DNA from: Rhizobium grahamii
Lineage (GTDB): Bacteria; Pseudomonadota; Alphaproteobacteria; Rhizobiales; Rhizobiaceae
NCBI RefSeq assembly: GCF_009498215.1
Contig: NZ_CP043499.1
Coordinates: forward strand, 868,001 to 932,000
Direction: 5' to 3'
Length of the DNA: 64,000 nt
Under the pieces are notes generated by a model. It ran no database searches, was not told the DNA's origin, and saw only the letters and a list, made by a program, of their open reading frames with translations. Below are positions 1 through 7,104 of the stretch, one piece after another; position 1 is the first letter of the stretch; each line of letters opens with the position of its first letter. The position numbers and the translations under genes are program-made.

Positions 1-1363
1 CCACCAGCACCCGCTCGCCGGGCTCGATCTCAACCCGGGTTTCCTTGACCACGGCGGTGCCGTCATCGAGCGACACCGAAAGATCGTTGAGACTGAGTAC
101 CACGTTACTTTTGGTTTCGCCGCGTTTGATACGCCCCAGGGCATCGCTCTGTTCGGAGCGTTCGAGACCATCAAGCGACATCATGAGCGAGGCGATACGC
201 CTTGCGCAGGCATTCCAATCGGCAAGGCGTGGATAGTTGTCGACCAGCCACCCGAACGCACCCTGAACGATGGCGAAAGCGGAAGCTGCCTGCATGACCT
301 GCCCAAGCGTCATGCTGCCTTCGAGGAATTTCGGCGCGCAGAGGAGAACAGGGACTACCGGTGCAAACAGGCTCGACCCCTGGGAGACGAGCGTTGTGCG
401 CATATGCTGGCGTGCGAGTAGCGCCCATTGCTTGATGACGTTGCCGAATGTCTTTTCGAGATCGTTTCTCTCCTCCTCCTCACCGCCGAGAAGCGCGATA
501 CTTTCGCCGTTCTCACGGACATGCGTAAGGGTATAGCGAAATTCGGCCTCGGTCTGATTTTTGACCTCGGACACCTGGACGAAATGACGGCCTATCACCG
601 CCATCGAGCTGGAGGTGATGCCGGCGTAGATGACCGCAGTGATAACAAGGAAACCGGGAATGGTAACCGTGGAACCCGCGATTGCCAGGTGCAGGGCGCC
701 GCCGATGGTCCAGAGCACGATGATGAAGGTCGAAGCCGACAGAAACGCAACGATGACACCGGCGACGAAATCGACAGGCGCCTCGGTCGCTATCCGCAGA
801 TCCTCGGCGATGCGTGCCTCCGGGTTCTTGTGGTCGCCGCCAATGAGGTTCAGCTGGTAATATCGGCCGTTCGCCAGCCAGCGGGCGATAACGGCTTTCG
901 TAAGCCAGGAACGCCAGCGACGCTGGATGGCCATGCGTAGGGCGACCTGTGTCGTGACCAACGCGATGCTACCGAACACGAGCGGCAGGAAGACAGCACT
1001 CAGATAATACACCGTATCGGCGTTGCGCTGCTCGAGAGCGTCGAAGATCGCTCGATTCCAGACGTTGATCCCATACTGGAAGCCGACATTGACGCAGATC
1101 AGAGCCAAGAGGGCGATCGTGCATGGCCAGGCCAGCTTGTCGCCGTTCCTGGTCCAATATCCGCGTGCACTGATCCAGAAGCGCGTCAGAAGGTACTTCT
1201 TCCGCGCCTGCTCGGCCTCTTCGGCCGTCCATTGGGGGTCAGGCTCGATTCCCTCCGGGGGCGGCTCTGTTTCGGCAGTCGATAGCTTTTCTCGGCGCAA
1301 CGTCTCGTCATCGCCCGCTTTGGCACCCTTGACCGATTTCGGACCCAATTCAGTGTCGATCAT
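1..1363 (-). CDS. SbmA/BacA/YddA-type ABC transporter, fused permease-ATPase (partial, 5' part only)
   Basis: This is the first 454 codons of an ABC exporter half-molecule, read from ATG at 1363 to the window edge. After a charged N-terminal tail it shows hydrophobic membrane segments and the NPEARIAEDLRIATE stretch typical of the SbmA/BacA/YddA branch. The visible sequence stops at a GERVLV stretch, just before the Walker A loop of the ATPase domain, so the nucleotide-binding half lies outside the window. Members of this family move peptides, cobalamin or long-chain acyl substrates across the inner membrane; the substrate here cannot be told. The reading frame is open throughout. It is transcribed away from the phosphoesterase fragment at 1476. 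Confidence 0.85.
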   Translation of the reverse strand, partial: MIDTELGPKSVKGAKAGDDETLRREKLSTAETEPPPEGIEPDPQWTAEEAEQARKKYLLTRFWISARGYWTRNGDKLAWPCTIALLALICVNVGFQYGINVWNRAIFDALEQRNADTVYYLSAVFLPLVFGSIALVTTQVALRMAIQRRWRSWLTKAVIARWLANGRYYQLNLIGGDHKNPEARIAEDLRIATEAPVDFVAGVIVAFLSASTFIIVLWTIGGALHLAIAGSTVTIPGFLVITAVIYAGITSSSMAVIGRHFVQVSEVKNQTEAEFRYTLTHVRENGESIALLGGEEEERNDLEKTFGNVIKQWALLARQHMRTTLVSQGSSLFAPVVPVLLCAPKFLEGSMTLGQVMQAASAFAIVQGAFGWLVDNYPRLADWNACARRIASLMMSLDGLERSEQSDALGRIKRGETKSNVVLSLNDLSVSLDDGTAVVKETRVEIEPGERVLV

Positions 1364-1475
1364 AACCACGACAACGGCTCAAAAATGGAAAGGTTTCACG
1401 CCTCACCCGCTGGAAACGGCATCTGGGACTTTGGTCCGATAAGCTGCGGCTAGCTCTCGCCGTCGGCCATGTGAC

Positions 1476-1735
1476 GACCCCGCGCAGCGCCGCAAGCTCT
1501 TCGATCTGATCGCCGCCAGCGACGTCGCGCTGTTCGCCAGTGGCCACCTGCATTGGGCATGGGCCGGGCGGCATCTTGAAACCTCGCTCGTCTGAGGTCC
1601 TTCCGCTGCCTTCATCCTCGGCGGCATGGAACGCGACATGCCCGGCGAGAGGCTCATCAGTGCTGTCGTTCACGAGTTCGATCAGGGCGTGACCAGCCAG
1701 ATCGTCGCCGTTCCCGGCATGGTGGCACATGGGAT
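1476..1735 (+). pseudogene. Truncated copy of the metallophosphoesterase gene at 6268
   Basis: About 255 bases match codons 172-254 of the intact phosphoesterase at 6268-7104, in the same orientation. I counted roughly 18 mismatches, so identity is about 93%. The copy has no start, lacks the metal-binding N-terminal two thirds, and carries an in-frame TGA at 1593-1595 where the intact gene has TGG (Trp). It keeps the GHLH metal motif. Similarity begins near 1478 and stops near 1733. The flanks at 1364-1475 and 1736-1840 show nothing I recognise. It is a non-functional remnant of a duplication or rearrangement. Confidence 0.85.
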
Positions 1736-1840
1736 GCAATCGGTCGCGTTGGCTCTTGCCGGCGCGACTTCATCCTGCCGCTGGCCTTCGGCATCATCAT
1801 CCTGACTGATGCAGCATCTCGAAAAAGCGGAGGAGGCTTT

Positions 1841-2485
1841 CTACCATTTCAGATATCGCGAACCGATGATCGCACCCGCGGCAGCAACGATGGCAGTTGC
1901 GATCATATACCAGGTCGCCAGGAAGAGTGGACTGTCATCAGGGCAATGCCAGGCGTAAAGCGCGGTGGCAAGACCGGCAGAGGCAAGGCCGGCGACGGCG
2001 CCGCCGAGTGCCGGGCTTGCCGGTGCGGCGCTTTTTAGCGCCCAGAGAAAACCGGCCAGAGGAGCGAGCGACAGGACCGGGATGAAAAAGACGCAGAAGG
2101 CCGCGTTGCGGCCGACCAGCGCGGCGCGCCAGGAACTCTCGGGTATAACTGTCAGTTCCATTGCCACGCCTGCAAGGACCAGCGAAAGCGGCAGCAGCAG
2201 CGCCAGCGCAGAAGACTTCAGCGGCGCGCCGGGCCGACCGATCCTGAAGACGAGACTACAGGCGGTGACGGCGAGCGTCAGTGTCGTAAAGACCTTGAAA
2301 AGCACGCGGGCGGTCTCGATTGCCGTTCCCATGTCATGGCGGATGCCGATGGTGGAGAACAGCAGCGCTGCGGAGATGAGGACACCTGCCACGAGCGCGC
2401 CGCGGAGCAGCGGGCCGAGGCGAGATCGCACCGGTGCATCGGCGGCAAGGATGCTGATCAGATCATCGGTCTTCACTCGTCTCAC
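1841..2485 (-). CDS. nrsF: NrsF-type (DUF1109) membrane anti-sigma factor
   Basis: A 214-residue integral membrane protein with about six hydrophobic segments and the family start VKTDDLI. It carries the conserved C-terminal HCPDDSPLF..WY block. Two cysteines fall at residues 131 and 181, the positions I recall as the sensor cysteines of Caulobacter NrsF. DUF1109 proteins hold an ECF sigma factor at the membrane and release it under metal or oxidative stress. The start is GTG at 2485 (or GTG 2476); either overlaps the end of the sigma gene at 2463, which implies translational coupling. Target sigma factor and role are inferred from this pairing. Confidence 0.88.
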   Translation of the reverse strand: MRRVKTDDLISILAADAPVRSRLGPLLRGALVAGVLISAALLFSTIGIRHDMGTAIETARVLFKVFTTLTLAVTACSLVFRIGRPGAPLKSSALALLLPLSLVLAGVAMELTVIPESSWRAALVGRNAAFCVFFIPVLSLAPLAGFLWALKSAAPASPALGGAVAGLASAGLATALYAWHCPDDSPLFLATWYMIATAIVAAAGAIIGSRYLKW

Positions 2486-3029
2486 TCCGGTATAGGGCTG
2501 CCAGCGCCTTCAGCGCCCGGTGCAGCGAAACACGCACCGCGCCCTCTGTCATTTTCAGCCTTTCGGCCGTTTCGCGGATGCCCGCCCCTTCGATCGAGAT
2601 CGAGCGGACGATATCGCGCTGTGGGTCTTTCAGCCGTCCCAACATGTTTTCTGCATCAAGCCGGTCAAGATTGCCCGCCTGCTCTTCTGCCTCAAGCGTT
2701 GCCATCACGTCGTCGATCGGCACATCGATATGGCGGCCGCGGCGGCGCAGGCTGTCAATAAGCTTGTTGCGCACGATCGTCGACAGCCACGGGCCGATCG
2801 GGCGCGCCGGGTCCCAGGTGCCGCGCTTCAGATGCACGGCAAGCAGGACTTCCTGCACCACATCCTCCGCCTCGCTCGCCGGTGCGCCGAACTGATCGCA
2901 GCGGCGGCGCGCCATGGCGCGAAGATGCGGCGTCACGGCGGAAAGGAAACGGTGATAGGCCTGCGTATCGCCATCCATGGCGCTGCGCATCCAGCCTGCC
3001 CATTCCTCTTCGCGCGCCGAATGTTTCAT
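2463..3029 (-). CDS. sigF: ECF sigma factor of the bufferin cluster (SigF/ECF16-like)
   Basis: A 188-residue ECF sigma factor. Region 2 (about residues 25-100) includes DVVQEVLLAVH and the WL.TIVRNKLIDSLRRR helix. Region 4 (about 130-180) contains a helix-turn-helix with RETAERLKMTEGAVRVSLHRALKAL. I chose ATG 3029 over the upstream GTG 3056 because family members start close to this point. It is co-transcribed with the DUF1109 anti-sigma gene and is divergent from the DUF2282 genes. The same GTAAC-N17-CGTA promoter lies in front of both units, so it probably activates its own gene and the bufferin operon. Confidence 0.9.
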   Translation of the reverse strand: MKHSAREEEWAGWMRSAMDGDTQAYHRFLSAVTPHLRAMARRRCDQFGAPASEAEDVVQEVLLAVHLKRGTWDPARPIGPWLSTIVRNKLIDSLRRRGRHIDVPIDDVMATLEAEEQAGNLDRLDAENMLGRLKDPQRDIVRSISIEGAGIRETAERLKMTEGAVRVSLHRALKALAALYRSETSEDR

Positions 3030-3043
3030 TCGACATAATCCTC

Positions 3044-3070
3044 TACGGAGGGCCACACGTTTTTGTTACC
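3044..3070 (-). promoter_or_regulatory. ECF-type autoregulatory promoter of the sigma/anti-sigma operon
   Basis: On the minus strand a GTAAC -35 (plus-strand 3065-3069) is followed by exactly 17 bases and a CGTA -10 (3047-3044). The spacing and both hexamer cores are the same as in the divergent promoter at 3182-3208. GTAAC/CGT elements are typical of ECF promoters. The expected start of transcription, near 3037, leaves a leader of only about 8-10 bases before the sigma ATG at 3029. This is a prediction from sequence only. Confidence 0.7.
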
Positions 3071-3181
3071 GCCCATGCAGAAATATTTCAGACAGGCCTC
3101 ACGGACCTTTGTTTTCCGGCTTTTCGCTTGCCATCGCGTAAACGGCAAGATCGCTCTTCGTAAAAAAATCGTGGGTGAAGA

Positions 3182-3208
3182 TGTAACAACCACAGCCACG
3201 CCTCCGTA
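3182..3208 (+). promoter_or_regulatory. ECF-type promoter of the bufferin operon
   Basis: TGTAAC (3182-3187), 17 bases, then CGTA (3205-3208). It mirrors the promoter at 3044-3070 on the other strand and sits about 50 bases upstream of the first DUF2282 gene (ATG 3257). The sigma factor encoded next door is the obvious candidate to read it. Confidence 0.72.
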
Positions 3209-3256
3209 CCCCCTGTGCAAGCTAATCACGGCTCGCCATTCCACGGAGATGATAAA

Positions 3257-3526
3257 ATGAAGAACAGCATCGTTACGCTCGCACTGGCAGGTTCCATCGC
3301 TTCGGCGCTCGCAACCGTTGCGGCACCGGTCGCTTTTGCCGCCGACAGCAAGGAAAAGTGCTACGGCGTTGCCATGAAAGGCCAGAACGATTGCGCCGCC
3401 GGCAAGCATGATTGCGCCGGCAAGTCGACCGTCAGCTACGACAAGATGTCCTTCAAGCTGGTTCCGACCGGCACCTGCACCTCGATGAAGACGCCTAAGG
3501 GTCACGGCTCGCTGACCCCGGCCTGA
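3257..3526 (+). CDS. bufA: Bufferin precursor, DUF2282 family (first copy)
   Basis: An 89-residue secreted peptide. A signal peptide with an AFAAD cleavage site covers about residues 1-29. The mature part of about 60 residues has four cysteines at 35, 46, 53 and 74, within [18 protein letters not shown] and GTCTSM. DUF2282 proteins next to a DUF692 enzyme are precursors of bufferins (also GigP), periplasmic metal-binding peptides in which cysteines are reported to be oxidised to heterocycles. GGAG at 3245-3248 supports ATG 3257. It is first in the operon and is followed by a close paralogue. Which cysteines are modified here is unknown. Confidence 0.9.
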   Translation: MKNSIVTLALAGSIASALATVAAPVAFAADSKEKCYGVAMKGQNDCAAGKHDCAGKSTVSYDKMSFKLVPTGTCTSMKTPKGHGSLTPA

Positions 3527-3571
3527 TCGGCCCGCGACGCTCCCCGAAATCACGAGATACCGGAGAAAACC

Positions 3572-3859
3572 ATGACCAAACTCCCCGCCACTGTCTTTGC
3601 AGCCTCGGTCACGACGGCGTTGTCCCTGATCGGCAGCGTCCAGACCACTTCGGCTCAGGATGTGTCCAAGGAGAAGTGCTACGGCATCGCTCTTAAGGGG
3701 CAGAACGATTGCGCTGCCGGCCCCGGCACGACCTGCGCCGGCACGGCGAAGATCGACTACCAGAAGAACGCCTGGAAGCTGGTTCCATCCGGAACCTGCA
3801 CGTCGATGAAGCCCCCTGATGGAGCCGGCTCGCTGACGCAGGGCCCAGCTCCGGCCTGA
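3572..3859 (+). CDS. bufA: Bufferin precursor, DUF2282 family (second copy)
   Basis: A 95-residue paralogue of the preceding gene. It has a signal peptide (cleavage near TTSAQD, about residue 29) and the same four-cysteine pattern at 36, 47, 55 and 76. The blocks [15 protein letters not shown] and [11 protein letters not shown] are nearly identical between the copies. The spacing between the second and third cysteines is one residue longer, and the tail is Pro/Ala-rich. GGAG at 3562-3565 supports the ATG. The tandem pair suggests the downstream enzyme modifies two substrates, or that copy number raises peptide dose. Confidence 0.9.
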   Translation: MTKLPATVFAASVTTALSLIGSVQTTSAQDVSKEKCYGIALKGQNDCAAGPGTTCAGTAKIDYQKNAWKLVPSGTCTSMKPPDGAGSLTQGPAPA

Positions 3860-3878
3860 TCCGGTTGCAGCACTCACC

Positions 3879-3901
3879 GGCGGCGCCGCAAAGGCGCCGC
3901 C
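3879..3901 (+). other. Perfect hairpin between precursor and enzyme genes
   Basis: GGCGGCGCC (3879-3887) and GGCGCCGCC (3893-3901) form a 9-bp GC-only stem with a 5-base loop. The stem lies after the second precursor stop and before the ribosome-binding site of the MNIO gene. There is no T-tract, so it is not a classical terminator. It could act as a partial terminator or as a 3'-end stabiliser that keeps precursor mRNA more abundant than enzyme mRNA. Confidence 0.6.
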
Positions 3902-3923
3902 AACCCAATCAAGGAGAGACAGG

Positions 3924-4778
3924 ATGAAACCCTCTGCATTGCCCCGCCGTCCCGGCATCGGTTTCAAGCCCGAACATTTCGCAAGCATCATCGCCACGCC
4001 GCAACCCGTCGGCTTTTTAGAAGTCCATGCCGAAAACTACATGGGCGCCGGCGGCCCGCCGCATGCCCAACTCGGCAAGCTGCGCAAGGACTATGCGCTG
4101 TCGATCCATGGTGTCGGCCTGTCGATCGGCTCGATGCAGCCACTCGATAAAGATCACCTGCAGCGACTGAAAAGCGTTTGCGACCGCTATGAGCCGGAGA
4201 GCTTTTCCGAGCATCTCGCCTGGTCGACGCATGACACGCTGTTCCTCAACGATTTGCTGCCCCTGCCTTACACCATGGCAACGCTGTCGCGCGTTGCCGA
4301 TCATATCGATCAGGTACAGGACACGCTGAAACGGCAGATGCTGCTCGAAAATCCGGCGACCTATATACTGTTCGAGGAAAGCACGCTGGAGGAGACCGAG
4401 TTTCTGGCCGAGATCGTCCGGCGGACCGGCTGCGGCCTGCTACTCGATGTCAACAACGTCTTCGTCGCTTCCACCAATCACAACATGAACCCGCGCGACT
4501 ACCTCAGCCGTTTCCCATTGCAATGGATCCGGGAGATCCACCTGAGCGGCCATTCCGAAACGACCGACGATGAAGGCGCGCCGTTGCTGATCGACTCGCA
4601 TGACACGCCAGTCAAGGACCCAGTCTGGGCGCTCTATGAAGAGCTAATTGCCCGCACAGGGCCGGTCGCCAGCCTGGTCGAATGGGACAACGACGTTCCG
4701 GACTGGCCGGTTTTGCGGGCCGAAGCAGAGGCTGCAGGTGCCATTCTCGACCGCGCAACGCGGCTGCGGGCAGCGTGA
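3924..4778 (+). CDS. bufB: DUF692 multinuclear non-heme iron oxidase (MNIO), bufferin maturase
   Basis: A 284-residue TIM-barrel protein of the DUF692 (UPF0276) family. MNIOs use two or three irons to oxidise cysteines in ribosomal peptides. Probable metal ligands are visible: E37/H62 ([10 protein letters not shown]), E96, E142 (LLENPATY), D175 and N178 (LLDVNNVF), H206 (EIHLSGHS), H226 (IDSHDTPV) and E253 (LVEWDNDVP). AGGAGAG precedes ATG 3924. Its stop overlaps the next ATG (TGATG), so it is coupled to the DUF2063 partner. It acts in the cytoplasm, most likely on the two DUF2282 precursors before export. The chemistry is inferred from characterised homologues. Confidence 0.92.
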   Translation: MKPSALPRRPGIGFKPEHFASIIATPQPVGFLEVHAENYMGAGGPPHAQLGKLRKDYALSIHGVGLSIGSMQPLDKDHLQRLKSVCDRYEPESFSEHLAWSTHDTLFLNDLLPLPYTMATLSRVADHIDQVQDTLKRQMLLENPATYILFEESTLEETEFLAEIVRRTGCGLLLDVNNVFVASTNHNMNPRDYLSRFPLQWIREIHLSGHSETTDDEGAPLLIDSHDTPVKDPVWALYEELIARTGPVASLVEWDNDVPDWPVLRAEAEAAGAILDRATRLRAA

Positions 4779-5563
4779 TGAGGCGTGCCATGCCTTTCAC
4801 CACTCAAGAGCAATTTGCGGCAGCGCTCCGGGATAGCGCCTTGCCTGTCCCTGACGGGATCGCATCGTGGAACGCGGCTCGTCCGCTGCGGCGCTTCGGT
4901 ATCTACCGCAACAATGTGATTTCGGGGTTGGTAGGTGCGGTTGCATCGCGCTTCCCGGTGACCGAAAGGCTCGTCGGCGAAGAGTTCTTCTCCGGGATGG
5001 CCTATCAGTTCATCTGCCTGCATCCGCCACGCTCACCGCTGCTTCTCGCATATGGCGATGACTTTGCCGATTTCGTCGAGAGCTTCGAGCCGGCTCTGGA
5101 GATCGGCTATCTGGCCGATGTGATACGGCTGGAGGCAGCGCGGGGCAAAGCCTATCACGCCGCCGACGCAGCCCCCTTGGCAGCCGATCGACTGGCAACT
5201 TTGCGCGAGGAACAGCTGGCCTCTTTGGTGTTCATTCGGCACCCGTCGGCCTCTGTTATCCGATCGGCTCATCCCGCGGTAACCATCTGGGCGATGAACG
5301 CAGGCCAGATGCCCTTTGCGCCTATAGAGGACTGGCGCGGCGAAGACGCGCTCGTCATCCGGCCCGAGATGATCGTCGAGGTACACAGGCTGCCGCCAGG
5401 CGGAGCGCAGTTTCTCGATGCGCTCTTCAGCGGCGCAAGCTTTGCAGCGGCTGCGGGTGAGGCCCTTGCGGCGGCACCTGAATTCGACCTTTCCGCCAAT
5501 CTCGCCGCTGCGCTGCAAGCCGGCGTGTTTACAGATCTATCGACAGGAGACGACGATGAATGA
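4778..5563 (+). CDS. bufC: DUF2063 partner protein of the MNIO (BufC/GigB-like)
   Basis: A 261-residue protein with the N-terminal DUF2063 helical domain (QEQFAAALRD..., RRFGIYRNNVISGLVGAVASRFPVTERLVGEEFF) and a smaller C-terminal domain. DUF2063 proteins almost always follow DUF692 genes and are thought to deliver the precursor peptide to the oxidase. ATG 4778 overlaps the bufB stop as TGATG and is preferred over an upstream in-frame start inside bufB. The gene ends 8 bases inside the start of the DoxX gene. It has no signal peptide, so it is cytoplasmic. Confidence 0.88.
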   Translation: MRRAMPFTTQEQFAAALRDSALPVPDGIASWNAARPLRRFGIYRNNVISGLVGAVASRFPVTERLVGEEFFSGMAYQFICLHPPRSPLLLAYGDDFADFVESFEPALEIGYLADVIRLEAARGKAYHAADAAPLAADRLATLREEQLASLVFIRHPSASVIRSAHPAVTIWAMNAGQMPFAPIEDWRGEDALVIRPEMIVEVHRLPPGGAQFLDALFSGASFAAAAGEALAAAPEFDLSANLAAALQAGVFTDLSTGDDDE

Positions 5564-6038
5564 GGACATCATGCTTACAGCACCTTCGAGCGGCGGCCTT
5601 GCCTCCCGCGTGCAGTGCCTGATGAGGGGTTTCGGGCTAATCCCCCACGATCTGATTGCGAGCGTCGCACGGCTGTCGATTGCAGCGGTATTCTGGCAGT
5701 CGGGACAGACCAAGGTAGATGGCTGGCATGTCACGGACAACGCCGTCTATCTTTTCCAGACTGAATACAAGCTGCCCTTCATAGATCCGTGGGTTGCGGC
5801 GCATCTGGCGGCCTTTGCCGAACACTTCTTTCCACTGCTGCTCGTTATCGGTTTCGGCAGTCGGCTCTCGGCGTTGGCACTTCTCGGCATGACCCTGGTG
5901 ATCGAGATTTTCGTCTATCCGGACGCGTGGCCGACCCATGGTACATGGGCAGTCTGTTTCCTGACGATCATCGCTGGCGGTCCCGGGCGGCTTTCCCTTG
6001 ATCATCTGATATCCCGCTATTTTGGGCGGGAATCGTGA
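5556..6038 (+). CDS. bufD: DoxX-family membrane protein (BufD/GigT-like)
   Basis: A 160-residue protein with four hydrophobic segments and DoxX signatures: RLSIAAVFWQSGQTKVDG near residue 40 and FGSRLSALALLGMTLVIEIFVYPDAW near residue 110. It closes the bufferin operon. AGGAG at 5545-5549 supports ATG 5556, and its start overlaps the bufC stop by 8 bases. DoxX proteins in these operons are inner-membrane proteins, possibly quinone- or redox-linked, whose exact role is open. The next gene on this strand begins 229 bases later. Confidence 0.88.
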   Translation: MNEDIMLTAPSSGGLASRVQCLMRGFGLIPHDLIASVARLSIAAVFWQSGQTKVDGWHVTDNAVYLFQTEYKLPFIDPWVAAHLAAFAEHFFPLLLVIGFGSRLSALALLGMTLVIEIFVYPDAWPTHGTWAVCFLTIIAGGPGRLSLDHLISRYFGRES

Positions 6039-6192
6039 AAATCCTCCTACTCTCGACGACCCCAGGTATGTAGTAGGGATTTCCGCTATGCCGAATAACT
6101 GGAGCCGGACGTGGACAGCGTACCGGGATGTGACGATCCGATGACGCAATTGGAAGAACGGTGGAAACGGTTGTTACTGGCCTGACATTCGG

Positions 6193-6222
6193 GGGCTCTA
6201 AAGAGGCGTCAGCTTAGAGCCC
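6193..6222 (+). repeat. Inverted repeat after the bufferin operon
   Basis: GGGCTCTAA (6193-6201) pairs perfectly with TTAGAGCCC (6214-6222) over a 12-base loop, in the 229-base gap between the DoxX gene and the phosphoesterase. No T-tract follows. It could end the bufferin transcript or be an operator for the next operon. Confidence 0.45.
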
Positions 6223-6236
6223 GGTGCCGGCATTCC

Positions 6237-6267
6237 GGCGGGGCTCATCGAACTGGAGAGCCCCGCC
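6237..6267 (+). promoter_or_regulatory. Hairpin abutting the phosphoesterase start codon
   Basis: GGCGGGGCTC (6237-6246) and GAGCCCCGCC (6258-6267) form a perfect 10-bp stem ending one base before the GTG start at 6268. The AACTGGAGAG ribosome-binding site lies in the loop and right arm. If this forms in mRNA it should restrict initiation at the phosphoesterase gene. No trans-acting factor can be named. Confidence 0.5.
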
Positions 6268-7104
6268 GTGAAGATTGTTCAGATCACCGATACCCATTTC
6301 AGCCCGTCAAAGCCGCATTTCAACGGCAACTGGCAGCCTCTGAAGGAATGGCTCGAGAGGAGCGGTGCGGACCTGATCGTGCACACTGGCGACCTCTCCG
6401 TCGATGGCGCCGACAAGGAAGAAGATCTGCGCTTCTGCATGGATCTGATGCGGCAGGTTTCCATTCCCATGCTGCTTGTCCCGGGCAATCACGACGTCGG
6501 GCATCTTCCGGGCTCCCTGCAGCCGGTCGACCAGGTCCGGCTCGGGCGCTGGCGCAGCGTGGTCGGCGCGGACTATTGGGCCGAGGATGTCGCCGACTGG
6601 CGGCTGATCGGCATCGACAGCCTGCTCCTCGGTTTCGAGGACGCCGAAGAAGAAGCGCAGTTCGAATGGCTCGAAAAGACACTCGCCGAGCGCTCCGGCC
6701 GGCGCGTCGCGATGTTCGCCCACAAGCCGCTGTTCGTCGATGCGCCCGATGAGGGCGACACGGGCTACTGGAGCGTTCGTCCCGCACAACGTCGCAGGCT
6801 CTTCGATCTGATCGCGGCCAACGACGTCGCGCTGTTCGCCAGTGGCCACCTGCATTGGGCATGGGCCGGGCGGCACCTTGACACCTCGCTCGTCTGGGGT
6901 CCTTCCGCGGCCTTCATTCTCGGTGGCATGGAACGCGAGATGCCGGGCGAGAAGCTCATCGGTGCTGTCGTTCACGAGCTCGATCAGGGCGTGACCAGCC
7001 AGATCGTCGCCGTTCCCGGCATGGTGGCGCATGTGCTCGATGATATCGTTGCCGAGGTCTATCCGCAGGAAGCTCACAAGGTCCAGACGGAGCCGGCGCA
7101 ATGA
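6268..7104 (+). CDS. Calcineurin-like metallophosphoesterase, first gene of a CUT1 ABC operon
   Basis: A 278-residue class III phosphodiesterase with the full two-metal motif set: D8-T-H10, GDL with D42, GNHD with N74/H75, H152 (AHKP) and GHLH (H194/H196). Relatives include CpdA and GpdQ, which cleave cyclic nucleotides or glycerophosphodiesters. The start is GTG 6268, giving the family-typical KIVQITDTH opening. Its TGA overlaps the ATG of the ABC ATPase, so it is coupled to a sugar/glycerol-phosphate type importer. It probably releases the phosphate or polyol part of an imported diester. It lacks a signal peptide. A 93% identical fragment lies at 1476-1735. Confidence 0.85.
   Translation: MKIVQITDTHFSPSKPHFNGNWQPLKEWLERSGADLIVHTGDLSVDGADKEEDLRFCMDLMRQVSIPMLLVPGNHDVGHLPGSLQPVDQVRLGRWRSVVGADYWAEDVADWRLIGIDSLLLGFEDAEEEAQFEWLEKTLAERSGRRVAMFAHKPLFVDAPDEGDTGYWSVRPAQRRRLFDLIAANDVALFASGHLHWAWAGRHLDTSLVWGPSAAFILGGMEREMPGEKLIGAVVHELDQGVTSQIVAVPGMVAHVLDDIVAEVYPQEAHKVQTEPAQ

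Noticed and set aside
1736-1840. Possible remnant of another gene next to the phosphoesterase fragment
   Set aside because: A short hydrophobic translation is visible but too brief to assign to any family.
3026-3997. 323-codon minus-strand frame spanning the bufferin precursor genes
   Set aside because: It overlaps promoters, signal peptides and precursors on the plus strand; Gly/Arg-rich with no family.
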